From: Sacculina carcini
Taxonomy: Eukaryota; Arthropoda; Thecostraca; Sacculinidae
Assembly (NCBI GenBank): GCA_916048095.2
Contig: OU696577.1
Span: 10,160,907-10,224,906, forward strand
DNA length: 64,000 bases
Reading direction: 5' to 3'
Notes under the pieces: generated by a model
Databases searched by the model: none
What the model was told of the DNA's origin: nothing
What the model saw: only the letters and a program-made list of their open reading frames with translations
Made by a program: the position numbers and the translations under genes
In this document: positions 1 to 8,846 of the stretch, piece after piece
Layout of the letters: each line of letters opens with the position of its first letter
Numbering within the stretch: the first letter of the stretch is position 1

Positions 1-318
1 ACATCATCACTGACACGCCACCAGTTACACGACACCAGCTTCTGCATTAGTATGAGCGTCGGCGTTTCAATGATTAAACGCCCGAGGGAGTGACCTGTCG
101 CCGCCACTCATAATATCAGCTGTTTGTCACGTGGGGTCATTCATTGCGCGACAGCCAGGTCATGTGACTGACACGTGACATAGCTGCAGTGAATTTAAGC
201 CAGTCAGTGCTGGCTGTGTGTGTGGAGTTGTTCTATAGCCTCTGGCGGCTCGGTGCATTCATTACGTAAAAGACGGCGACTTTTTCATCCTCTCAGTCAA
301 ATGAATGTCGTGAAGTTG

Positions 319-566
319 CAGAGCCGTTGCGAGGACTTATGGGCCCCCCGAAGGCAACATTTGGGACCCCCATTATAAATAAATAACCAAATAATGAACT
401 TATTTATTATACATAATACAAGCTCAGTTGAAAACATCTGAGCAAAAAGGTAAAGACTATCAATAATAAATATGCTAAATTTTAATATCAAACGTGAAGC
501 AACGGGGCCCCTCAACATTCGGGGCCCCCCGGCCGGGAGGTACGGGGGGCGGTTGCTACGGCTCTG
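319..566. mobile_element. GC-ended MITE, hAT-like
   Basis: The ends are imperfect inverted repeats. The left end begins CAGAGCCGTTGC and the right end read in reverse begins CAGAGCCGTAGC; both then run into G/C-rich blocks (GGGCCCCCC). The centre is AT-rich and non-coding. The flanks tgaagttg and tgaattgt are only partly alike, so the target duplication is not proven. Confidence 0.6.
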
Positions 567-3046
567 TGAATTGTGCATGGAATCATGATTATTGAGTTAA
601 CACGTAACATGCTAGACTTTATCCATGAATTCACATTTTTCACACTGATAACGATATTTGATAAAACACCTGATAATTTCCCGTAATTTGAACCAAAATC
701 ATTTTGCTATACACGCATACGATAACGCGTGAAAAAAAAATTTAAACATACCATTTTATGCACACAAAAAAAATGTATGAAATATGAACAAATAATTTAC
801 TGCCCTCATATATCGCTGAGTAATTCTGAATTATATCTAATCTAAGCGTGCAAAGGTCTTCAATAAGTGTGTTTGGTCTTCGATAAGTGCGTCTATGTGA
901 AATGTTTCTATGTAGGTCTATGTGCATAAATGTGTGTTCATGTATGATTGTGTATGTGTGTGTGTGTGTACGCGTATAAGCGTGTTTGTGTATGTACGTG
1001 TGAATTTGCGTATGTGTATGTGTGTGTAAGCGTGTGTGTATGTGTGTGTGTCGGACGCGCACACTGGACGATATCAGCGTCGACCTGGCCGGTGCTCATC
1101 GTTCTCGACGCAGTAGGGCGGCATTTGATTGCGCGACGGTGGTGGTGTGGTGTGGTGTGGCGGTGGTGCACGATGTCACCGCTAGGCACTGCAATGTTTC
1201 TGCTCACCGGCATCCTCGGTATTATTCTCCCCTATCACTACCTCCAATCTGTATTCATTTAATTTATCTAATATTCCACTAAATTGACAGAATTATTTCA
1301 ATTGCTCGACTAATTTTACTCACAATGAAAGCATGAATAAATTGAAAAATGTGTCAAAATATATTAAAATTACTAAACAAGTAAGATATAAGTAATAATA
1401 TAATTGTTGACAGAATTATAATGAGCTGAAATACAGCTCGTGTGCGTATAAATTTATCCAACTTCCCATCAAGCTGCATTTTAATATATATTTTATGCTT
1501 GCTTTTAATGTATGTTTTTATCAGCAGGAATATTCTCATCTGCACCCACAATAATGCACGAGACATGTTCGCACCATGAACCTTCATTCACCTCACTACC
1601 TGTATAATTACGATGCATGGATATTTGTGTTAAATCAAAATAATTAGGAAATATCTCATTATATTGTGTTAAATCAATTGAAAAGTGTGTTATATTTAAT
1701 CGCAGGCACGTTATAGATTGAAAATTATAGATAGATTATAAAAATTTAGATATTTAAAAAAAATTCTGGTAGTTGAAGCGATATATTGTGGTTATTTTCA
1801 TAAAATCCTCCAAAGTATTGGGGTGGATTGGTGACGCCTTTGTGAACCCTTGCTAGCGGCTGATCTAGTCCGGTAAGACAAGAGTAACCCCGGTATTTTG
1901 TCGCAACTGAAATGAAGGCGGTTTAGCTCCGGCGAATAACATCAACACACACACACACACAGAGAGATCTGAATTATTCAACTGACAACGGGATTTCAAC
2001 TAGCCGCTTCGTTCTAGTTGTGTGCGACTTTCGAGCCCAAACTTTTCCCTTTATCTGCCCTGTACACACACACATGTCGGACGTGGGAGAATTAGCATTT
2101 GGACCGGCTCACAACAGCCCGTCGACAAATGACAACGCCGTCATGCATTTGCAGCCGCACAACTCTGCTGTACTGCCTGTCTCCGTCGCTTCTTTCATCC
2201 AGCCGTCCGGCAATTGCAGTCCAAACACTGCGACTGCTCTCACCGTTCAAACAAGACTTTTGTGTTCTTTCAATCTCACCGTCTCATTTTCATGCAAAAC
2301 TGCACGTGTTCTTGTGTGTGTCCGTGCTGGTGAGATTTGTATTCACAAGACGACAAGGCAGGCGACTGTCAGGTGAACACAGCGAGAATTACTTTTCCAA
2401 ACTAATTGAATAAGTTGGAACAGTCGGTAGAAACATCTCCCTCTCTCATTTACTCAACTCTCTTTCATAATCCCTGACTGTCTCTGTTGTCCCTGCCGAC
2501 TTCACATCATTCGTCCCCTCATACACTCATCCGCCTGATCTCATTGTGTCATCATCAAAGTGACCCGCATCATTAGCATGCTGTCCTCGTTCCACTTCAG
2601 GTGTGTTTAATGAAAACGTTCTCCAGATTCGTGCAGTTGAGAGCACAGTCATGAGACAGATATTATTCCGCCACCAACACTGCCACCAACACTAGCACCA
2701 TTGAAACGGTAGAAATGTCATTCAACATGAAGTGGCTGAAATCCATTGTCGCGGCAAATAATAGTAGCTAATGGGAGAATCATAACCACTATACATTAAA
2801 TTTGACCAATATGAAATTCTACAATGATATTTCATATAAGTTTGCTTTAATTGGTTGCAGTTTTGGTCGCTTTAAAAGATTAAATCTAATGAGGAGCGAT
2901 TTGCTGGGTGTCATAGCGCAACCAAAATATACAGCTTCTCTCTGCTATTACTCGCACGAATGTTGCATTTTCCAACGAAAACCGGCGCCGATAAAGCTCA
3001 TTGATTGTCAACATATATGCACGATCATTGCCTGTGGTCTTGCTAG
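567..3046. other. No gene recognised upstream of the first Beat exon
   Basis: This is AT-rich sequence with one GT-rich tract (950-1052) and a short (AC)n at 1945-1961. It could be the 5' flank or a long first intron of the Beat-like gene. An open frame at 2020-2329 ends at a GGTGAGA donor in the phase needed by the 3047 exon, but its residues do not resemble a signal peptide or any family I know. Confidence 0.5.
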
Positions 3047-3258
3047 GCCACGTGACTGGAATACAGCTACTGGAAGCACGGATTCCGAATTATGCGGCGT
3101 CCGGACACCCTGCCATCCTCAGCTGTCCGTTCCGTCTGTCGTGGGGTGAACGAGTCTACTCAGTGAATTGGTACTGCAGCGGACACGAGTTCTACCGCTA
3201 CTACCCGGCTGAAACTCCGCCTGTGCAGACATTCCGACATCCACATTTCTCCGTCGAC
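3047..3258 (+). CDS. Beat-like gene, exon with N-terminal half of Ig domain 1
   Basis: The acceptor is TTGCTAG/GC (AG at 3045-3046) and the donor is GAC/GTAGGC (GT at 3259). It enters in phase 1 (a G from upstream plus GC gives Gly) and leaves in phase 0 after ..FSVD. The residues include IQLLEARIPNY, GHPAILSCPF and HEFYRYYPAETPP. The upstream phase-1 partner exon is unresolved. A reading frame ending at 2329 with a GGTGAGA donor is in phase but does not look like a signal peptide. Confidence 0.85.
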
Positions 3259-5764
3259 GTAGGCAGCCTCACTCATTCATCTCATTCCACTGGCGGATCC
3301 AGAGGGGGACTCAAGGGGTTGAACCCCTCCCCCCAAATCAACTCTACGAATTCCTCATAACCAAGAGGTTCACTAAAAGAAGTCCAGAAAAATATTGCTC
3401 CGTAGAATTTGTTGATATAAGCATTATCGCAAAGACGTTACATAATGATGCATGTACATGACTGTTCGCCCCCAAAATTAGTTCAGCCTCTCCCAAATTT
3501 GCACTCTGGATCTGCTACTGCTCATTCACTTATTTTTGCATCTCCTACACACGTCGTTCGCAAATGTTGCTTTTACAACAAGTATGCATTTGCAATGAGG
3601 TTGACAATTTATTTGATTTGCCGATTATGTAGCTACATGCGTGTGCATCTGTGTCTCTCTCTCTCTGTGTGTGTGTGTGTGTGTGAGGCAGGTTGTTTCC
3701 AGCAACGCTAGCACAGTGGTGCTGAACAGCTTATCCCGCCTGGCCAGTGGAATCTTCCGCTGTGAAATATCAACAGAAGCTCCTTACTTCAACACCGTCT
3801 CCTATCACTCCCTCATGACCGTGGCAGGTTGGCGACATTTCCACCGAACACCTCAATAGTCCGATGCAACAGTGACTCATGGTGCGAGGAATAATGACTA
3901 TTGTAGCAAAATTGTTCATTGGCATGCATCTTTACATGCCCTAATGATTCATATGAGTACACCTATACCAAATGCATGGACTAATTCATGAAACATGCAC
4001 ATACATATGGAATTGTTTCCTGGTTTTCGTGTTATCTCAATGTGAACTAAAAGACAGTTCTGACTCCCAATGAACGCCAGTAAATCGCAAGCTTATAAAG
4101 CTGGTACAAGACTGCGCATAATATAACTGTTACTAACATCTTTGTTACAATAAATAACAAACAATTAAGTCTTGAAAGAGACGTTCATTGTTGTTGCCAC
4201 AAACTTCGACAGATATTCCGACGCAAGGACCGAAAATCCTCGAGTTGAAGGACCGCTATCGTGTGGGAGAGTTGGTTTCAGCCACTTGTCGCTTGGACAA
4301 GTGCTTGCCTGCACCCGTACTCACGTGGTACATCAACGGAGAGGAAGTGAGTGCTTCTCACCAATTCATCAAGGATACACGAGTTTTGCATTGAAGACAA
4401 TGGTGCACTTTCACTGTCGAAACATTAGCCCAATAATGTAAAATCATTGAGTACCATTTGATTGAGAATTAGGCTGAGAACGAGTAACTATTAATGTCCA
4501 CCCATCGCGGATCGAAAAAGCGAAAACAGTTCGGGGATACGACCATTTTGGCCGACTAATCTTGGAATGAAATGAAACTCTCTGAAATTGACTAGGTTAG
4601 GTTGGGTTGAGTTAGGCTAAGTTAGGTTAGCTGAGGTTATGTTAGTTAGGTTAGGCTGGTTAGGTTAAGATAGGTTAGTTCAGGGCAGCTAGGTTAGGTT
4701 GGTTAGGTTAAGATAGGTTAGTTAGGTGAGATTTGGTTAGTTAAGTTAAGCTAGTTAGTTAAGTTAGGTTAAGTTAGTCCAGGCTAGGTTAGGCTAACCT
4801 AACTAACCAAACTTAACCTAACTAAACTAACCTAGCCTTACTAACGTAACCTATTTTTTATTTCGGGGGGGGGGGGGGATACGACAGAAGACAGCTGCAC
4901 TAATCCAGGGGGGGGGCACCAACTCAGCTGAATTATCGCCCCCTCTCGCATATGGTAGTACGGAAGGGAAGAAGCAGAGGGTCCGCTTTTAGTCGCCTCT
5001 TACGACACGAAGCGGGTACGGCGGCAGTGTTCTTATCCCCTGACCGCAGGGACAGGGACCTAACCTAACTAACCAAACCTAACTACTTAATAACCGATGT
5101 TAGTGGCTGACATCACAAACAGTACAATAAAATCTCACATTTTCAATACAAGTTGACAATGTAGTTGTCTGTGTGTATGTGTGTGTGTGTATGTCTGTCT
5201 GTATGAGTATGCACATGTTTGTGTTTGTGTGTGTGTCTGTCTGTATGTGTATGCACATGTGTGTGTGTGTATGTGGGTGTGTGTGTTTGTGTGTATGTTT
5301 GAAGGTGAGTCAAGCGCAGGTGAATGACGTCACAGGAGAAAACGCGAGTGAATATCGTTCTCGACTGGTATTTCGTTTGTCTTCGAGACAACTCAATTCT
5401 CGCGGACAATTATCATTGAAGGTGAACAGCAGTTTTCACACCCCACACAACCCCCCTTCCACATACACCAGCACTGATCACTCACGCTCTCACCTTTCCA
5501 TTTTCCTGCCACCAGCCCTCGAAAATTCTCCATTCAATGGCATGTATGTGTGTGTGTGTGTGTGTTGGTGGAGTACAGTGCGTGGCATCGCTGGATAACT
5601 TCTACTGGCTGAGCGACCAGAGACAACTGGTTCATCATGTTGATCTACTGCGTTCTCGAGCCGTTCGCAGCCGAGCTCCAGGCAACAAACACACACACAC
5701 ACTGACACACACACACACACACACACACACTGACACACACACACACACATCAAAGTCCAGTTAA
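3047..5764 (+). CDS. Beat (Beaten path) family two-Ig cell-surface or secreted protein, 5' exon missing
   Basis: The joined exons are 3047-3258, 3692-3827, 4213-4346, 5320-5421 and 5579-5764, about 256 residues and a stop. Every border is AG/GT and the intron phases (1,0,1,0,0) match on both sides. Ig domain 1 has its first Cys in AILSCPF, then VNWYCSGHEFYRYYP, and its second Cys in GIFRCEIS. The block WY..xHEFYRY.P followed by FRCE.S.EAP is the signature of arthropod Beat proteins. Ig domain 2 runs from GPKI through SATCRL and LTWYINGEE to SLKCVAS, then FYWLSD, which is also typical of Beats. Drosophila Beat-Ia is a secreted axon-guidance protein, and Beat proteins bind Side-family receptors on other cells. 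The same general role is inferred here, but I cannot name the subfamily. The start codon and signal peptide are not seen. An extra Cys in WYCSGHEF and the His-Thr-rich end are unusual. The possibility of a pseudogene is low because all frames are open. Confidence 0.85.
3288..3520. mobile_element. hAT-like MITE, GGCGGATCCAG family, copy 1
   Basis: The left end is CACTGGCGGATCCAGAG. The right end is the inverted form CTCTGGATCTGCTACTG. The sequence ctcattc flanks both sides (7 of the expected 8 bp). The interior matches copies at 17687 and 53704, including the dinucleotide order around 'cctcataaccaagaggttcac' in reverse. It sits inside an intron of the Beat-like gene. Confidence 0.75.
3692..3827 (+). 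CDS. Beat-like gene, exon with C-terminal half of Ig domain 1
   Basis: The acceptor GAGGCAG/GTT ends at 3691, right after a CT/TG tract (about 3653-3685). The donor GCAG/GTTGGC begins at 3828. It enters in phase 0 and leaves in phase 1. It encodes VVSSNASTVVLN (one N-glycosylation sequon), then the second domain-1 cysteine in GIFRCEISTEAP, and ends LMTVA. This is the usual strand F-G region of a Beat Ig domain. Confidence 0.85.
4213..4346 (+). CDS. Beat-like gene, exon with N-terminal half of Ig domain 2
   Basis: The acceptor TTCGACAG/AT ends at 4212 and the donor GAA/GTGAGT begins at 4347, a strong consensus donor. It enters in phase 1 (G+AT, Asp) and leaves in phase 0. It encodes DIPTQGPKILELKDRYRVGE, then SATCRLDKC with the first domain-2 cysteine, and LTWYINGEE. 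Beats commonly have .LP.EGPKI and LSWFINGE at these places. Confidence 0.87.
4592..4852. repeat. Degenerate TTAGG array that folds back into CCTAA
   Basis: From 4592 to about 4793 the + strand is a run of GGTTAG/GTTAAG units. From about 4794 the orientation flips to CCTAACTAA units up to 4852. CCTAA units resume at 5059-5085 after the inserted element. TTAGG is the usual insect telomere motif, but the units are degenerate and this is an intron, so it is an interstitial array and not a telomere. Confidence 0.8.
4853..5058 (-). mobile_element. SINE-like (or LINE 3' end) retroposon, copy 1
   Basis: On the minus strand it starts CCCTGCGGTCAGGGGATAAG, includes GTCGTAAGAGGCGACTAAAA and ends in an A-rich tail (T-run at 4853-4863 on +). 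It matches the element at 22180-22383 over almost its whole length. It is inserted in the CCTAA arm of the telomere-like array, so the target duplication cannot be separated from the repeat. No coding capacity is seen. Confidence 0.75.
5320..5421 (+). CDS. Beat-like gene, exon with middle of Ig domain 2
   Basis: The acceptor GCGCAG/GTG ends at 5319, close behind a (TG)-rich tract (5169-5300). The donor AAG/GTGAAC begins at 5422. It is phase 0 at both ends. It encodes VNDVTGENASEYRSRLVFRL and then SLK, matching the Beat stretch that precedes the final LKC motif. A second AG at 5334-5335 was rejected because it breaks the frame. Confidence 0.78.
5579..5764 (+). CDS. Beat-like gene, last visible exon with a His-Thr-rich tail
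   Basis: The acceptor GAGTACAG/TGC ends at 5578, shortly after (TG)n. Reading in phase 0 completes SLK-CVAS with the last Ig cysteine, then LDNFYWLSDQRQ, a common Beat motif. About 35 codons in, the frame enters the (CA)n tract at 5690-5750 and encodes alternating His and Thr, ending SKSS and TAA at 5762-5764. It may be the terminal exon, or an unseen donor before the repeat may be used instead. No AATAAA was seen close to the stop. Confidence 0.72.
   Translation, partial: CVASLDNFYWLSDQRQLVHHVDLLRSRAVRSRAPGNKHTHTLTHTHTHTHTDTHTHTSKSS
5690..5756. repeat. (CA)n microsatellite inside the last Beat exon
   Basis: This is an almost pure CA tract broken only by CTGACA interruptions. It is read in the Beat frame as His-Thr repeats. 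Confidence 0.9.
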
Positions 5765-5867
5765 CATTCACTAAATACAATAGTTCCAAATTAATGGAAA
5801 TTATATAGTGTACGATTGCTGTGTCCAGCACGACAAAATATCAAATGAGTTAAAAAAAAGTTATCAC

Positions 5868-6970
5868 TAGAGTTGGGAATTGTATGTGATCACATAAAAA
5901 TATATAATTTAAAAAAAATGCCGTTTTTAAGTGGAAAAACATTAAATGCAGTTTTTGCTGTAAAATAGTGTCCAAATATATCATGGTTGGTTGTGATTTG
6001 AATTAATCTATCCTGTTAGAAATTTTAATTAAACAGATTGCGTATTCAAGATGTTATGATACACCCAAACAATGTATATAGGTTTTATATTAACGCCAGC
6101 AAGGTTAACAATGGAAATATAGCAACATTCCGGATAGTTTCTCAAGTCTAGACACGAAGAGTGTAGCACGGTGTTATATCCCCAGTTAACTACCGTATGT
6201 GTTGTGGTTTAATTTGTGTGATCCAATCGCTCCAAGCTAGATACAAGTGTCATTGGCTTTTTGGGAAGGTAGGATCATGCATGTACTTCATATTTACATT
6301 TTCTAAAATTACTCAACACATATTCCTCAACTGGCGTATGTATCGTCACACTCAAAGGGTTAAAGGAATTCAACGCGAAGTCGAATTTCCCCATCAAAAC
6401 GTGTCTGATAGGAAGATAATGTTTTGCGTTACATGTGAGAAAAACGTGTCCGCTGGTCACAAGTTACAGCTCGATCGACACAACAAATCGGCTGCTCACT
6501 CGAAAATCATCATATCAACTATACATGTAGAATCGAATCATGTGATCATTATGCCCCGAAGCAAAAGTACAAAATGGCACCCCTACAGTGGCACTTCTTC
6601 CATGAACATTTCGAGTGTGGTTCCTCATATTTCGCAGAGCCCTCATATATTTTCCCTTAGTCCCTCTCAACTCCCCACCGGAAGAATTATGGCGCCGCCA
6701 CTGCACCTCTACCTTATCGGAAGGGCTCAATCAAGGTGAAGCTTTTGGGACGTACTACGAAAATTTCGCCTCCCTAAGGGTGGCTCCCCAATGGGATGTC
6801 GTTGGATTCATGCATAAAATGCAAAAAATCTATGAAAGAGTCCAAAGTTCGCATATTATATGAAAATTTAATCACATATTTTGGGACTTTTGATAGCATA
6901 TTTTGACATTTTTCGTCACATAATAAAAACATAAAACGCCAAAAATTTTCACATAAAATTCCCAACTTTA
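5868..6970. mobile_element. Degraded hAT element with BED-finger remnant
   Basis: The left end TAGAGTTGGGAATTGTATG and the right end in reverse TAAAGTTGGGAATTTTATG form a 22-bp inverted repeat with two mismatches. The flanks gttatcac (5860-5867) and gtcatcac (6971-6978) are an 8-bp target duplication with one mismatch, as expected for hAT. The interior is AT-rich and holds a zinc-finger fragment. It lies about 100 bp after the Beat stop codon. Confidence 0.8.
6362..6529 (+). pseudogene. BED-type zinc-finger remnant of a transposon
   Basis: Within an open frame (6197-6739) the residues FCVTCEKNVSAGHK and then DRHNKSAAH give the spacing C-x2-C ... H-x5-H. This resembles the BED fingers of hAT transposases and hAT-derived proteins such as CGGBP1. 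The rest of the frame has no recognisable transposase, so it is a fragment. The surrounding inverted repeats support transposon origin. Confidence 0.6.
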
Positions 6971-7139
6971 GTCATCACATTAATAATTAGATAAGAAATA
7001 GTTGTGTTTTATCAACCATAAGTGTCGAATTAATTTTGCCATGAAAATTTCCACATACAGAGCGAATATAATGAGTAAATATACTTGTGTACAACAGGTG
7101 CGGCGTATATGACGCTTGGACTTCAACTAAGCTGGCAAA

Positions 7140-7560
7140 TACCGATCACATTACCGCTGGCTCTACTCTCTGTCATCATCTGAGCATTACATTACCACTG
7201 ACAAAGCATCATCATGTATGTCATCATCTGAGGATCACACTACCACTAATATTACCATGCATGCGATCATGTGAGGATCACGTTACCACTGATATGTGTG
7301 ATCATATGATAATCACATAACCACTGATATTATTATATGTGATCATGTGAGAATCACACTACCACTGATATTATCATGTGTGTGATCATTTAAGGATCAC
7401 ATTGCCACTGATATTAGCATGTGTGTGATCATTTAAGGATCACATTACCACTGATATTATCATGTGTGTGATCATTTAAGGATCACATTGCCACTGAAAT
7501 TGTCATGTGTGTGATGATGTGAGGATCAAGTTACCACGGATATTACTATGAATATAATCG
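7140..7560. repeat. 43-bp minisatellite, about 9-10 units
   Basis: Successive GGATCAC landmarks at 7394, 7437 and 7480 are exactly 43 bp apart. The units carry TTACCACTGATATTA and TGTGTGATCA. The best-preserved units contain TGTGATC, seven bases, then GATCACA, a perfect 7-bp dyad. Units at the left edge are more diverged. Confidence 0.85.
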
Positions 7561-8749
7561 CCCAATCTTGAGATTATCTGAGGATCGCATTACGTTCCCA
7601 GTTTTCTGTGCAGAAAATTACAAACACCAAGAAGAGATAGAAAGATCAACAGCGTGTGGAATGATGCTGCAGTAATCACTCATAATATTTGTTACAAATG
7701 CATAATGTTTTTCCTCAATAAAATATGCTAATACTCACCAGTATTAACAATATATAAATTATCCGGACGAGCTGTTTATATGAACTCAAGAATAATTACG
7801 CTGTATTAGCGGAACTGTTGTTTGTCAACGGCATTGTTGATTATTAACATTCTCAGTGCACTTGACTTGTTCTTATTTGTAAGCTTAAAGTGGTGAAATT
7901 AAAGCCCCATACTTCACAATCGCAATCATAAACCTGCTGTTTGTGTCAGTATCAGGTTAAAATGCTTGTTTTGTGTTAATTAGAGCCAGTTATGTTAGAT
8001 CAGTCAATTAACCCGTGTTATATGGTGCAAATGTCGCAAAAAAACTGTTAGTTTTCAACGTACTTGTTTCAAGATGTTCATAATGACCTTGTTTCACGTT
8101 GTATTCAGTTGGAATGAATGTTGTTGGAATGAGAACCATTCAGTTTTTGTGCAGCGGTCAATGCACAGATTATGCTATAAGTTAGTTAATTGTCATCATT
8201 CTGTCATTGTTGTCTACTGTAAATACTTTGCTTTCATAAATTGCTAATAATACACAGGGATCAACACTCGCTCAACCAATGGAATGTGTGGTTAATACAC
8301 TTATCTGTGTAATGCTGCTGGTTTTGACTTTTCCACAAGTGATTTTCTCTATAAAAACTGGCCGGGAACAGTGCAATTGTAGAAGGCAACGTGTTTCATG
8401 TACAAATTGCACACACACACACACACTCATGTGGCTCTACATGAAATACATATAGCAAATGTCTCGATGCGGTGCTGTCATGTCATATCTCGCTCAAGTA
8501 ATGTGACCGACTCATGCATGCAGTCAGTTCTTTCTGAGAACCAGTACGCGCTCCCCCAGTACCGGGAACACGCACCATCCATTATCACGCTGAAAACCCT
8601 TACCTAACTAGTGCGGTGGCTTATCAACCACAACGACAAAACATTGCGACAATAGGACTTATACAGAAGCTAACCACAAATTCTCCGAGTATATTCAGAA
8701 TTACGCATGCGCATCCAGTTCTTGATTCTGCATTTGGTGAATACGCACC

Positions 8750-8750
<1 letters not shown>
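7561..8750. other. No gene or clear element seen
   Basis: This is AT-rich sequence of ordinary complexity with a short (AC)n at 8410-8427. No conserved protein segment was recognised in any frame. Confidence 0.5.

Positions 8751-8840
<90 letters not shown>
8751..8840. repeat. (AC)45 microsatellite
   Basis: A 90-bp uninterrupted AC tract. Open frames over it encode only Thr-His or Val-Cys. Confidence 0.97.

Positions 8841-8846
<6 letters not shown>

Noticed and set aside
7391..7497. Resemblance of TGTGATC...GATCACA to a bacterial CRP site
   Set aside because: The spacing is not that of CRP sites and the DNA is clearly eukaryotic.
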